Of a stretch of DNA of 64,000 nt, positions 10,653-20,827 are shown one piece after another. The DNA comes from Azorinus chamasolen. Its lineage: Eukaryota > Mollusca > Bivalvia > Cardiida > Solecurtidae. The notes beneath the pieces were generated by a model. The model had not been told where the DNA came from. It worked only from the letters and a program-made list of their open reading frames with translations, and did not search any database. The DNA is taken from positions 30,154,225 to 30,218,224 of the forward strand of contig OY755242.1 in NCBI GenBank assembly GCA_963576725.1. Direction: 5' to 3'. The position numbers and the translations under genes are program-made. Within the stretch, counting starts at the first letter, position 1. Each line of letters begins with the position of its first letter.

Positions 10653-10859
10653 CAGTAAAACCCTGCTAATGCGACCACCCAAAAGAGGTATAATTCTTGG
10701 TGATAGATGCAGGTGGTAGCTTAATGCAGGACAAAAGTAATGCATAAAGTTCCTAGAGGAGCATTATGCATTACTTTTGTCCTGCATTAAGCTACCACCT
10801 GCCTCTACTACCCAGAATTATATCTCTTTTTGGATGGTCACTTTAGAGGGGTTTTACTG
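10653..10859. mobile_element. D palindromic MITE, complete with TA flanks
   Basis: CAGTAAAACCCTGCTAATGC to TTTAGAGGGGTTTTACTG, 207 bp. Arms GCTTAATGCAGGACAAAAG surround AGTTCCTAGAGGAGC. Confidence 0.93.
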
Positions 10860-11055
10860 TAACATGTTACATAGTGTAATCCAAGTTAGGAGGGAGATGT
10901 CTATTTGTCTCATTTTGCAGTGAATTACTTTTTTCATATTATACTTTCTGTTGGAGAAATTAGTTCTACCTTTACATACAGTGGATGTTTCATGTAAAGT
11001 TAATACATTGTTTGCAGTTGTTAATGGTGTGGACTTGTCTAATTATAATATAGCA

Positions 11056-11199
11056 GTAATACCCATTTTAAGTGATCACTTAAAATAAGTAATTGTTGGT
11101 CTGAGTGGCAAGTAGGAGCTTAATGGGGGAATTGAAGTATTACAGAAAGCTCCAGATAGAACATTACCTTTGTTCTGCATTAAGCAGCTACTGCTACTC
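11056..11199. mobile_element. D MITE, degenerate
   Basis: CAGTAATACCCATTTTAAG, AGGAGCTTAATGGGG and TTCTGCATTAAGCAGC. The right terminus is not found. Confidence 0.55.
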
Positions 11200-11229
11200 C
11201 AGTGCTTATTCACAAAGTTGGTGTTATGA

Positions 11230-11431
11230 GCCTTTCACTCATATAGATTTTTTTTCAAACAGAGTAGACCCAGATCGGACCGCTCCTGTTTGGGCTCTCT
11301 GATCAGAGTCCATTCTGTTTGCCTGTGGAATTGTATAGATCTGATTCTACAGTTACTGCCATGGCCAAAATATCCGGCATTCATTGCTCATTACAAAAAT
11401 TCAGCTAATAAATATAAGGGAAAGGATTAAA
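11230..11431 (+). mobile_element. A1 MITE, 3' part short
   Basis: AACAGAGTAGACCCAGATCG, core CGCTCCTGTTTGGGC, TCCATTCTGTTTGC and AGGGAAAGGATTAA. Confidence 0.8.
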
Positions 11432-11478
11432 GAAGGTGTACTGTGTATTGTCTCAACTTATATGTCTCTGGGTTTGAT

Positions 11479-11636
11479 TGTTATATTGTCAGTTCACTAT
11501 TTAGTTGGAATTGTTACATTGTCAGTTTCACTATTAGAATTGTTACATTATCAGTTCACTATTAGTTAGAATTGTTACATTATCAGTTTCACTATTAGTT
11601 GGAATTGTTATATTGTGAGTTCACTATTAGTTAGAT
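11479..11636 (+). repeat. Minisatellite, about 33-bp period
   Basis: About five units of the form GAATTGTTACATTATCAG plus TTTCACTATTAGTTG. Units differ by TT/T and ATTAG/ATTTAG variants. Confidence 0.9.
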
Positions 11637-11824
11637 TTGCATTTTAAGTGTGACAAAGTGAATACATGGTAATTTCTTTTCCTTGTAAGTACATGTTTTA
11701 CCGCCATCTTGTCAACACAGTTATCTCTTTATTTTATGAATGCCGTAGATATTTGGACTCCCAATCTCCCCTTTCCACCAGTTTGTAAAGCTGAATAATT
11801 CATTTAGTACTATTTTGATAACTT

Positions 11825-12060
11825 TTGAAACACCTTTACATGTCTTTGCAAACAGAGTAGACTCAGATGAGACAGCTCCTGTAGGAGCTGCCTGATCAGG
11901 GTCTGCTCCGTTTGCTTATGAAATTATATAGATATGATCTCTAGTTTTTGTCTAAGCCAAATATTCCCTTGAACATTTTATTTACATCATGAAAATTATG
12001 TTAATGAATATTCATGAAGTGATCTATCCAGGAGCAAATGTTCATTAGGGAAACGGTTCA
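11825..12060 (+). mobile_element. A3-type MITE
   Basis: Usual arm and core (GACAGCTCCTGTAGGAGC, then TGCCTGATC), but the right half reads TTGAACATTTTATTTACATC and CAAATGTTCATTAGGGAAA. The copy at 30529-30776 shares this right half, which defines the subfamily. Confidence 0.8.
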
Positions 12061-12128
12061 CCCTTACTCCATGAATATTCATCTCTAAGAAGTCACTTGG
12101 TGTCTCATCTGGAGTGAACTGTTTGCAG

Positions 12129-12355
12129 TTAACCCATTCCCTCATAGGATATTTTTGGACCAAACCTCTTTGAATAAATCTACCGAAAAGGAGCATTTAC
12201 TAGAGAAAAGGAAAAGTTAAGAGTTGTGTAGTATTGAACCATTGTGATAAATAGAGCATCTGCTCCTATGGAGCAAATACCCTATTTATCACAATGGTTT
12301 CAAAAAGTGACTTTTACAGAGGCAAAGAAAGGTGTATTTTTGGAGGAAAGGGTAA
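12129..12355 (-). mobile_element. B palindromic MITE
   Basis: TTAACCCATTCCCTCATAGG to GGAGGAAAGGGTAAA. The core GATAAATAGAGCATCTGCTC meets GCAAATACCCTATTTATC, with three arm mismatches. Confidence 0.9.
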
Positions 12356-12642
12356 ATCACTAAATTGCCAGTAGCATCTTAAATATTAAAGGCAAAGGTA
12401 CTCTAGAATTGGATTGTTCACTCTGTCTACCAGTTATTTCAGTTGTAGTGAAATCCGCCGTGTTTTTAGTTGCTCAATGTTTCTTCACCGGTGAAGATGA
12501 TTTTGTTTTTCTGCCATTTTATTCCAATTCATTGTTTGACATAAGAGAATGAGTGTTTATATTATCTGTTAGATCCAATATAGACTGTCTTGGTATAACA
12601 TATTAAGGACATGTACTCAACTTAATAATTCTTACCTTTAGC

Positions 12643-12891
12643 CATTTCTTGATACAAAACACCTTTTCATGCTTTTGTATACAGAGTAGACGCAGATCAG
12701 ATGACTCCTGTAGTAGCTGTTTGATCAGGGTCTGCTCTTTTTACAAAAATTATAAAAGAGGTGACCGAAGTTTCTACCTATACCAAAAATTCATGTGTGC
12801 ATATGTCATAAAAACAATCGGCTACTAAATATTCATTATATCATTATTTCTTACATGAATATTCAACAGGGAAAGGTTTAACTCTTTGTAT
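12643..12891 (+). mobile_element. A1 palindromic MITE
   Basis: Core ATGACTCCTGTAGTAGC, GATCAGGGTCTGCTC arm, right end CAACAGGGAAAGGTTTAA. Confidence 0.82.
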
Positions 12892-12946
12892 TCTAGTGAT
12901 GAGTTTATGATTACCTGCACAAATAAGTTGGGATTCAGATGAAATG

Positions 12947-13188
12947 TTAACCCTTTCCTTCATATGAATTCTTTTTCACGTGTTTGCAAAGAGAGTAGAT
13001 CCAGATGAGATGGCTCCTATAGGAGCCGTCTGATCTGGGTCTGCTCTGTTTGCCTTTGGAATTTGATATATCTGTTCCTTTAGTTTCTAAATTTGATACA
13101 ATGTTCCACCTTTCATATTTCATTATAACTATTTTGCCTATGGGTATTCAGTAGGTATTGAAATTTGGAATAAATAAATAAGGGTTAA
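12947..13188 (+). mobile_element. A2 MITE, both TTAA ends
   Basis: TTAACCCTTTCCTTCATATG to GAATAAATAAATAAGGGTTA plus A. Core GATGGCTCCTATAGGAGC followed by CGTCTGATC. The A2-specific part holds ACAATGTTCCACC. Confidence 0.92.
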
Positions 13189-13320
13189 GGAACTCAGCAT
13201 CTCACCAGGATTCAAACTGTTTGACAATCTTACTGCATTTTTATGTGGCGTGATTAGGTTAACACTTTTTCAGTTTTTGTATGCTTTCGCCATTTGTTGG
13301 CATGAAAGAAACGTTTCTAG

Positions 13321-13569
13321 TTAACCCTTTCCCTCATATAAACGTGTTTTCACGCATTTGCAAACAGAGTAGACCCAGATCAGACGGCTCCTAGAGGAGC
13401 CGTCTGATCAGGGTCTGCTCTGTTTGCTAGTGGATTTTGAAAAAATGTTTCTTTACTTTCTGAAATGGCGACAAAGTTCCACTTTCCATATGGAATTCTA
13501 ACTATATTGTACATGAATATTCAGTAGGTACTGAAATTTGGAATAAACACAGAACAGGGAAAGGGTTAA
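13321..13569 (+). mobile_element. A2 MITE, near-consensus copy
   Basis: 249 bp including both TTAA. The 68-nt core has arms identical except for two positions (GTAGACCCAG in one arm, GCAGACCCTG in the other), around GACGGCTCCTAGAGGAGC. Confidence 0.95.
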
Positions 13570-13975
13570 TTCTCTACTCCATGAATATCCATGGTAAGAA
13601 TTAATGACTCCATGAACATGTATTAACTGATTTTTTTATAGTGGATCGTGAATACTGGAACTTTTGGGCATTGCTGAAACTGTACAATCCTAGCTATAGT
13701 ATCCCATATCGAGGGCTTGGTGCAAAACTATTCTAACTCCTTCACTTTGTGAAGGAGTTAGAATAGTTTTGCACCAAGCCCTCAATATGCAATCAAGCAT
13801 GATCAGACAGCTCCTGTAGGAGCTACATGTATCTGATCTGTGTAAATTATATCTGTATCATTCCATGAACAAACAGAGCAGATCTAGATCAGATGGCTCC
13901 TTTAGGAACCATCTGATCTGGGTCTGCTCTGTTTGCAAAGGCTTAAAAAGGCGTTTATATGAAGAAAATGGTTAA
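13566..13975 (-). mobile_element. A1 MITE with a duplicated core and an inserted hairpin
   Basis: Starts at the TTAA ending the previous A2 and ends at TTAA 13972. It holds two core modules: GACAGCTCCTGTAGGAGC at about 13805 and GATGGCTCCTTTAGGAACC at about 13884. An unrelated hairpin (13705-13789) sits before the first. Confidence 0.8.
13705..13789. repeat. 85-nt hairpin with perfect 35-bp arms
   Basis: Left arm 13711-13745 starts GAGGGCTTGGTGCAAAAC; the right arm 13749-13783 is its exact inverse; the loop is TTT. Pairing extends outward by CATAT/ATATG with one mismatch. No other copy is seen in the window. Confidence 0.93.
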
Positions 13976-14100
13976 AAGGAGAATATATGAAGGAAAGGGT
14001 TAACTGACTTGTTTGTTCACACTAATAGATAAAAAAAATCAGCTGATAAATATTCATGATTTCCTATACATGTATAAATATTCATAAGGGAAACCATCAA
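13976..14100 (+). mobile_element. A1 terminal remnant
   Basis: GGAAAGGGTTAAC at 13993, then CAGCTGATAAATATTCATG and ATTCATAAGGGAAACC, i.e. one right half of A1. Confidence 0.6.
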
Positions 14101-14428
14101 CGATCCAAAATTAGACCTGTTTGGTACATGTAGTTGGTATGCTTTACCCTCAAATCTACTGCTTAGTATGATAGGACTAGACATTCGGAACAGATTGAAT
14201 TAGTATCAGATGATAGTGTCTAGACAGGATCTAAAAAGAACACAGAATTGATTTTTTTTAGAGTTTGAAAAACTAGAATGGAAATCTTGACATACTTGAA
14301 GTGCTAGAATTTTGAACTGATTTGTGCCACTCATATTTGATCTCATAGATGATGAAAATATAGGCAGTTGCAATTTGTTGTGTTGCACTTTTTTGTTATT
14401 TTCTTTAGTGACCAGAGAGCTAGATAAA

Positions 14429-14449
14429 GGGGGGGGGGGGAGGGGGGGG
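14429..14449. repeat. Poly-G run
   Basis: Twelve G, one A, seven G; another run of about 19 G lies at 14764-14782. Such runs tend to be length-variable. Confidence 0.95.
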
Positions 14450-14561
14450 AATCTTGGTAAATATTTTATCGCTAAACCCTATCTTGCCTCTCTAAGGTGA
14501 TTCACATGAGTTGCAACAAGATAGGATTTGGTTGAGAAATAAGATTTTGATACATTAGTAA

Positions 14562-14787
14562 AGTAACACCTCTCTAAACTGGACATTCAATATAGTGTAA
14601 ATATCGGTCTTGGAGACAGGTGGCAGCTTAATGCAGGGTGAAAGTCATGCAGAGAGCTCCTCTAGGAGCTTTCTGCATGACTTTATGACTTTCACCCTGC
14701 ATTAAGCGGCCACCTGCCTAAAAGTATCACAAATCTTCTGCTAGAATTCCGGTTTAGATGGGAGGGGGGGGGGGGGGGGGGGTTACT
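14562..14787. mobile_element. H palindromic MITE (pogo-like)
   Basis: ACACCTCTCTAAACTGGAC at the left; TTCCGGTTTAGATGGG and TTACTGTA at the right. Arms GCTTAATGCAGGGTGAAAG surround AGAGCTCCTCTAGGAGC. The right terminus is interrupted by the poly-G run at 14764. Confidence 0.85.
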
Positions 14788-14880
14788 GTACACCTCTTAT
14801 CTACATCTCTGGGTGTAACTATGTGTAAGCAGAAAATCTGTAAAATTTCATGTTGTTAACCTTTAGCATGCTGTGATTAA

Positions 14881-15130
14881 TTAATCCTTTCCTTCATATA
14901 AACACCTTTTCATGCTTTTGCAAACAGAGTAGACCCAGATTAGATGGTTCCTGTAGGAACCGTCTGCTGATCAGGGTCTGCTCTGTTTGTATATAAAATT
15001 TTAATAGATCTGACTCTTCATTTTCTTCCAACATTGTGCATACATATGCCATTATAAAAATTCAGCTAATAATTTTCTTGATGTCATTACATGTATTTCT
15101 TACATGAATATTCAACAGGTTAAGGGTTAA
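14881..15130 (+). mobile_element. A1 palindromic MITE, complete
   Basis: TTAATCCTTTCCTTC to AGGTTAAGGGTTAA, 250 bp. Core GATGGTTCCTGTAGGAACC: the inner C/G pair is replaced by T/A in both arms. Confidence 0.92.
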
Positions 15131-15135
15131 ATCAT

Positions 15136-15597
15136 GCCGGTTTTTGCAAACAGTACAGATCCAGATGAGATGCAGACTTTGTGTCATCAAGATCAGACCT
15201 ATGTTCGTCGAAATGTCTTGAAATTGACCAAAGTCCTACTATGAGAACTGAAAACAAAATTTTTGAAAGACAACAAAATATTTGCCGAGCATGCCAAAGG
15301 TTAAGTGACGTTTGACTTTTAAGTTGCAGTGGATTTTATTTTAGTTTCAAACATGTATGTTTGGTTTTAACTTCACAAGTTGTGATTTATTTTCCTTGTA
15401 TGCACAGTTACTAGTCAAGAAGTGAATGTGTTACAATTATGATCAATGTTAACTCTTTCATTGTGATAGTTACTGAAAAGCGACTCATAGGGCTTGATGC
15501 GGTGAATGTATCTCTCATTGCATTTGCAAACAGTTTGGATACATATGAGATGCTCAGGAACTAGGTTTCTCATCAGAGTCCCAACTGGTTTACACTA
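15136..15597. repeat. Family I arm remnants
   Basis: GCAAACAGTACAGATCCAGA (15149) and GCAAACAGTTTGGATAC (15527) with GTTTCTCATCAGAGTCCC. Between them is plain sequence without features. Confidence 0.5.
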
Positions 15598-15651
15598 CAA
15601 TTATCATTATTATGTTTTGAGAAACACTTGAAGGAAAGTCTGCTTTGAAAC

Positions 15652-15820
15652 TGAACCCATTCCCTCATATTGACACCTTTTGGTGCTTCTGTTAAAGTCA
15701 CTTTTTGGACACAAAGGTTTCAAAACTACACGGTTATAGATTTTTTATTTTTCCTAGTAAATGCTCCTTTTTAGTAGATTTGTTCAAGGAGGTTGGGTCT
15801 GAAAATAGGGAATGGGTTAA
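15652..15820 (+). mobile_element. B MITE lacking its central hairpin
   Basis: CCCATTCCCTCATATTGAC to AATAGGGAATGGGTTAA. Both ends and flanks match B, but the AAATAGAGCATTTGCTCC hairpin is gone. Confidence 0.85.
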
Positions 15821-15942
15821 AGCAGATATTAAACATTCTTTACATTCGTAAAACTGATTAGGTGCCAAAAGAGTAAGACTGAAAGTAAAGTTTTGTTAGT
15901 TTTGGAGTCAAAGTAGATATTTGGTTAACCAGTTACCATGTA

Positions 15943-16217
15943 TAGCAAAACCCTTCTAAACCAGAATTTTAGTAAAACCCTTCTAAACCAGAATTGTAGT
16001 AATTATGAATTTAGATCTGTTTAGGCATGTGGCTGCTTTATGCAGGGTAAAAATAATGAAAGTATGATGATAATTTGAAGATCAGGGTCTGAGCCTTTGG
16101 CTCAAATCTGACCAATCAAAAGCTTGAGAACTCAGATCTGACCAATCAAAAGCTTGAGAACGATCTCAGACTCAACTAAAAAGCTTTATAAGCATGGACC
16201 CTGGTTTAGAGAGGTGC
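15943..16217. mobile_element. H MITE interrupted by a G element
   Basis: AAAACCCTTCTAAACCAGAA occurs twice (a 26-bp tandem duplication), followed by TTTATGCAGGGTAAAAAT. The right flank GGTTTAGAGAGG resumes after the G element (16083-16203). Confidence 0.7.
16083..16203. mobile_element. G inverted-repeat MITE
   Basis: CAGGGTCTGAGCC to AAGCATGGACCCTG. The module CTGACCAATCAAAAGCTTG occurs twice in tandem. Copies also lie at 29009-29190 and 53756-53922. Confidence 0.85.
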
Positions 16218-16458
16218 ATAACAAATTTCATTAAGATAACAATGTAGATGGGTAAGCATTTTTGGCTCATGCAGTTTGAGAAAAACTCATGGGATTGTCA
16301 CTTCCTTAGCATCATACAAGTCATGCAAAAACTGGTTTAACTTTCATGTATAGCTTCATCAGGCTTTGATCACCATTATAGTTTGCGACATTGAGACCAA
16401 GGGCCATAACCCTGTCACACATATCCAGAGTTGTGTCCCTTTAACAACATTATTATTT

Positions 16459-16534
16459 CCTAGAGCTGTAGATAAGAGGGGTACATAGGAAGTCTAGGTG
16501 AAACAGTTTTCAAATTTCCCCACCAAACCCTATA
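16459..16534. mobile_element. F MITE left half, cut by C
   Basis: GCTGTAGATAAGAGGGGTAC, then TTTCCCCACCAAACCCTATA, where the C element begins. Confidence 0.75.
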
Positions 16535-16738
16535 CAGTAAAACCTCTCAATAACGGCCACTAAATTGTGTTAATCAGTTGGTATTTAGGGCAGATGGCTG
16601 CTTAAAGCAAGGTGAAAGTAAAACAGAACGCTCCTATAGGAGCATTCTGTTTTACTTTCACCTTGCTTTAAGCAGCCACCTGCCTTTAACACAAAATACT
16701 TGATGTAATTTAGTTGCCGTTATAGAGAGGTTTTACTG
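16535..16738. mobile_element. C palindromic MITE, near-perfect
   Basis: 204 bp, TA on both sides. AGAACGCTCCTATAGGAGC is followed by the inverse arm through CTTTAAGCAGCCACCTGCC. Confidence 0.95.
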
Positions 16739-16759
16739 TACATGTATTTATACTACTCA

Positions 16760-16989
16760 GAATTACCTGATCAACTCTTTACAGAGTTGGCTCAGCTCAT
16801 GTAGGAGCCATCTCTGTTCAGGGTCGAGTAGACTTGTTTGCTTGTTGAATTATATAAATCTCATTTTAGAGTAGCTACTGTGGCCAGAATTTCCTGTGTC
16901 AATGAGCTACTATAAGAAAATCAATCCGTTAATTAATATTCATAAAGTCCATATTTCTTACATGGATATCCATTGAGTAAATGGTTCAG
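16760..16989 (+). mobile_element. A1 MITE, degenerate core
   Basis: GCTCATGTAGGAGCC, GAGTAGACTTGTTTGC, CATGGATATCCATTGAG and ATGGTTCA at the end. Confidence 0.75.
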
Positions 16990-17002
16990 GCAATTCTAAT
17001 GA

Positions 17003-17259
17003 TTAACTGTTTCCTCCATGAATACTCAAGTAAGAATTAAATGCATCATGAATATTATTATATTAATTAGCAGATTTTTTATAATGGCATATGTAAATAC
17101 AAATTGCTGGTATTGGTAGAAACTGTAGAGGCAGGTCTATGGTAATTTTGTAAGCAATCAGAGCAGACCCTGACCAGACGGTTCCTATAGGAGCGTCTGA
17201 TCTGGGTCTACTCTGTTTGCAAATGCAGGAAAATGTGCTTATATGGAGGAAAGGGTTAA
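17003..17259 (-). mobile_element. A1 palindromic MITE, both TTAA ends
   Basis: TTAACTGTTTCCTCC to GGAGGAAAGGGTTAA. Core GACGGTTCCTATAGGAGC followed by GTCTGATC. Confidence 0.9.
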
Positions 17260-17397
17260 CAGCATGATATGGTTTGGCAGAGAAATAAGAGAATTTATAG
17301 ACAAGTACACCTTTTATTTACGGTTCTCAATTTATTCTAGCAGGTGAGCATTTGCACTTTGCTTGCAGTGCTCTTGTTTTGTATATAGTGTTATAAG

Positions 17398-17833
17398 TTA
17401 ACCCTTTGAATGCTTAAGTTTAACCCTCACAATGCTAACTTTTCAAATGAACTATTCCAAAATTCAAACAGGTCAAGCTTATGCTGAATATTTAGGGATT
17501 CTTCTCAAGAAAAGTGTAAGATGACAAACAGTGCAGACCCTGATGATGGGGTTTCTCTAGGAGCCCTCTCATCTGGGTCTACACTGTTTGCAAAGGACAT
17601 TGGTGACTTGTGTCCCACTCAGTAAGGGTTCAAGTGGAATGGTGTGTAATGGCTGAATCCAGTTCACTGAGGTTTAAATTTTTTCAGAAGATTTTTAAGA
17701 AAAAACAGTGCAGACCCTGACCCTCCTCCCAGAGAAGTGATCTGATCTGGGTCTACACTGTTTGCAGGTGTCAGTTCAATCTGGATCTACACAGTTTACA
17801 AATGCCTTTTGATTTCTGCATTTAAAGGGTTAA
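17398..17833. mobile_element. K palindromic element, two units
   Basis: TTAACCCTTTGAATG at 17398 and AAAGGGTTAA at 17824-17833. Unit one: ACAGTGCAGACCCTGATG, CTAGGAGCCCTCTCATC, then GGGTCTACACTGTTTGC. Unit two repeats CAGTGCAGACCCTGACCC and GATCTGGGTCTACACTG. Relatives: 8332, 27118 and 34819. Confidence 0.75.
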
Positions 17834-17937
17834 ATGTATAAGCATACAGCACAATCAATGATTTGTCAAGACTAATTAATGGACATGGAGAAATTCATCT
17901 TGTTACTATAAACCAAAGTCCCCAGACCCCTAACTCT

Positions 17938-18190
17938 TTTCACCCATTATCTGTTCAATATTCATATAAGAAATAATGAAATCATGAATATTTATTAGCT
18001 GAATGTTTATAATGTATTTTTTTCCAGAGATTTATTTTCTTTGATAAGAACAGTAGAATCAGATAGAACATGTCATAAACAAACACTGCAGATCCGGATC
18101 AGACAGGTCATGTAAGATCTTACAGGGGAGTGATCTGGATCTACTGTTTGCAATGGTGTGAAAAAATGTTTATATGAGGGAAAGGGTTAA
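17938..18190 (-). mobile_element. A1 MITE
   Basis: TTTTCACCCATTATCTG, then CATAAACAAACACTGCAGAT. The right end GAGGGAAAGGGTTAA closes at 18190. Confidence 0.85.
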
Positions 18191-18371
18191 TCAATAAATA
18201 CACAACAGAGTAGACCCAGATCAAATGGCTCTACAGGAGCCGTCTGATCAGGGTCTGCTCTGTTTGCTTATGGAATAATATACATGTAAATCTATTTCTA
18301 CAGTTTTTAACACAATAAAAATTCCCATGTTCATAATGCCATTATAAATTTCAACTAATAAATATTTATAC
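18187..18371 (+). mobile_element. A1 MITE, truncated; shares TTAA with neighbour
   Basis: Begins at TTAA 18187. AACAGAGTAGACCCAGATCA, core GGCTCTACAGGAGCC. It breaks off after CTAATAAATATTTATA. Confidence 0.82.
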
Positions 18372-18449
18372 AGTCCAGCTGGCTTGCGGTAGTTTGTATA
18401 GAATAATGCAAAAGAAAAACCTCTGGAATCTTCCTCCACCTGTAATTAG
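18372..18449 (-). repeat. Fragment of the dispersed element seen at 27728
   Basis: CTTCCTCCACCTGTAATTAG is the inverse of CTAATTACAGGTGGAGGAAG at 27795-27815. Confidence 0.65.
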
Positions 18450-18636
18450 CTCTTATCATGAATATCTATTATAGTGACCTATAATTGACCATGGCAGTAA
18501 CAGTATAATCAGATCTATATTATCCCGTACGGATACAAAGCAGACCCTGATCAGACGGCCCCTACATGAGCTGTCTGGTAGGAATCTTCAGTTTGCAAAG
18601 GAATGAAAAGTGTGTCTGTGGTAAAGGATTGAATAA
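18450..18636 (-). mobile_element. A1 MITE, truncated left
   Basis: GCAGACCCTGATCAGACGGC, CCCTACATGAGCTGTC, then GGTAAAGGATTGAAT. Confidence 0.75.
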
Positions 18637-18877
18637 CCCTTTCGGCACCAAATTTCTAATTGTCGTCTGCAATTCAAGTTTGTTAATCATTCAATAAAAT
18701 AAGGAAATGAGATAAATAAATGCAAATTTCAAAGAAATAAAGCACATATATAGAAAAAGAGATTGAGACAAATAGTGTAGTCCCTGATCAGACGCCGCCT
18801 TGAAAATGCGGCGTCTGATCTTGGACTGCACTATTTGTCATGGTGCATTTATGCGACTGCGGCGGTGAAAGGATTAA
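18632..18877. mobile_element. L palindromic element with a GCCGC core
   Basis: AATAACCCTTTCGGC to GGCGGTGAAAGGATTAA. The core TGATCAGACGCCGCC, TTGAAAAT, GCGGCGTCTGATC uses GCCGC where A uses GGCTCC. Flanking arms are CAAATAGTGTAGTCC and GGACTGCACTATTTG. Confidence 0.85.
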
Positions 18878-19069
18878 CTGTATCTAATGAAAAATACAAT
18901 TGCTATAACTCCCAAAGCTATTTCTTTCATTTCTCTACAGATATGTGGTGTGTGTGTGTCAATTAGTTTAGATCCTGATGAGATGCTTAATTACTCAGCA
19001 TGTCATGTGGATCCAAACTGTGCATAGATATGACATATTTTTCTAACATGATTTATCAAATTTATCATA

Positions 19070-19170
19070 CAGTTCAACCTCAACGACCACTCAGGGTGTT
19101 TTTCTGGATTTATAAGACAGATTGTAGCAGAACATTCTGCATTAAGCAGCCACCTGCTTTTAAGACTTCA
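19070..19170. mobile_element. D MITE remnant
   Basis: CAGTTCAACCTCAACGACCA, then TTCTGCATTAAGCAGCCACC. Confidence 0.6.
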
Positions 19171-19179
19171 GTATTAATT

Positions 19180-19382
19180 ATTTACCCCTTAAATACATCT
19201 TTGCAAACAGTGTAGACCCGGATTGGATGTCTCCTATTGGTCAGCTCTGTTTGCTTATGAAATAATATAGATATGATTCTCCAATTTCTGCTTTTGTAAA
19301 AATTTCATGTTTTCCTTTTGAAAAAATAATATTCATGATGTCATCATTTATTTTTGAAAGCACTCATGGCGTTAAGGGTTAA
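19180..19382 (+). mobile_element. A1 MITE, first of a three-element TTAA chain
   Basis: GCAAACAGTGTAGACCCGGA, core GTCTCCTATTGGTC, end GGCGTTAAGGGTTAA at 19382. Confidence 0.85.
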
Positions 19383-19624
19383 CCCTGCATCTGTACAATA
19401 TTCATGCGAAAAATAATTATATGAATATTTATTAGCTGAATTTTAGATTATCATATGTACACATGAATTTTGAATTATTTGTAGAAACTGTAGAGTCTGA
19501 TGTATTGTAATTTGATAAGCCAACAGAGTCACCCTAGTCAGATGGCTCCTTCAGAAGTTTGGTCTAGGTCTACTCTGTTTGCAAGGCATGAAAAGACATT
19601 TATAAATATGAGGGAAAGGATTAA
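19379..19624 (-). mobile_element. A1 MITE, second of the TTAA chain
   Basis: TTAACCCTGCATCTG to GAGGGAAAGGATTAA. Core GATGGCTCCTTCAGAAG. Confidence 0.88.
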
Positions 19625-19889
19625 CCCATTACTTGATAAAGACGTCTTTTCATGCCCTTGTAAGAGTAGACCCAGATCAAACAGCTCCTGCAGGAGCCCT
19701 CAGATCAGGGTCTGCACTGTTTGCTTATGGAATTACACGTACATGTATATACATCCATGTATATGCATCTGATTCTACTGTTTCTACCATTGCCATCTCA
19801 TGTTCATATAAAGAAAATTCAGCTAATTAATATTCCCTAATAATGATGTCATTATTTCTTACATGCATATTCATGAGGTCAACGATTAA
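19621..19889 (+). mobile_element. A1 MITE, third of the TTAA chain
   Basis: TTAACCCATTACTTG to GAGGTCAACGATTAA. Core ACAGCTCCTGCAGGAGCC. A small ACATGTATATACATCCATGT stretch is expanded in its right half. Confidence 0.88.
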
Positions 19890-20447
19890 ATGGTGGCTTA
19901 AGAGAGGTTCTAGTAATGGCATTACTTTTACAGTGTTTTTTCTGAGACATATGTCTGCATCGAAGGAATTTTCAAGTCTCTGCTCAACTTTATTAAATGT
20001 CATTGAACATACCTGCATCAATTCGAATACCAATATTCAAAAAAATCGAGCACGTGTGCCAGTCTCATTGATCACTATAGTTTCTTTTATTGATTTTTTG
20101 TGAAGAGCAGTGGTTTTTTGCACATTCAAGATCAATATTCACTCCTCGATCCCCTTTTGTAACTTTTTTAGAGGTCAGTCTGTGGGACATTATATATATT
20201 GAGAGGTTCTCTATTAATACATGTATGCTGATACAATGTATATATATATGTACATGTACAAGATGAAATTTTTCATGGCCTTATCCTGGCAATGTTTATC
20301 TGTTTGTATAATTGTTATCATATGCTCCTGTTAAAAATTGAAATGGAAATTGTGATATTTCTTGCCAATGGATATTTGAGAAATAAATGTTTACCAAAAA
20401 TTGAAGTTTTATGTTTTTATGTCCAACAGTTCCAACTGGTCTACTTA
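19890..20447. other. No feature recognised
   Basis: AT-rich DNA with TATATA and ACATGT clusters at 20205-20265. The ORFs here show no family resemblance. Confidence 0.5.
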
Positions 20448-20543
20448 TCCCTTTACTCCATATATTGTTTTTATGTCCTATAGGAGCCATCTGATCTGGG
20501 TCTACTCTGTTTGCAAGTGTGTGTATATGAAGGAAATGGTTAA
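20448..20543 (-). mobile_element. A1 MITE with most of the left half deleted
   Basis: CCCTTTACTCCATATATTG runs straight into CCTATAGGAGCCATCTGATC, the GGGTCTACTCTGTTTGC arm and AAGGAAATGGTTAA. The deletion stops at the palindrome centre. Confidence 0.85.
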
Positions 20544-20605
20544 TGTAGTTCCAAGTTTTGCTCTAAAGCCCTTACTGAGGTTCATTTTCTTAAAAGTTAC
20601 CTTGC

Positions 20606-20823
20606 TTAACCCATTCCCTCATATTGACCTTTGATGACTGTCAAAGTCACTGTGAAACCATCCTGATAAATAGAGCATTTGCTCCTATAGGAGCAAATGC
20701 TCTATCACAATGGTTTCAAACCACAGAATTCTAAAATTTTCCTTTTCTCTAGTTAATGCTCTTTTTCGTTAGATTTATTCAAAGATGTTGTATCTAAAAA
20801 TACCCCATGAGGTAATGGGTTAA
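20606..20823 (+). mobile_element. B palindromic MITE
   Basis: TTAACCCATTCCCTC to GAGGTAATGGGTTAA. The core TTTGCTCCTATAGGAGCAAA is intact; eight bases of the right arm are deleted. Confidence 0.92.
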
Positions 20824-20827
20824 TGTT

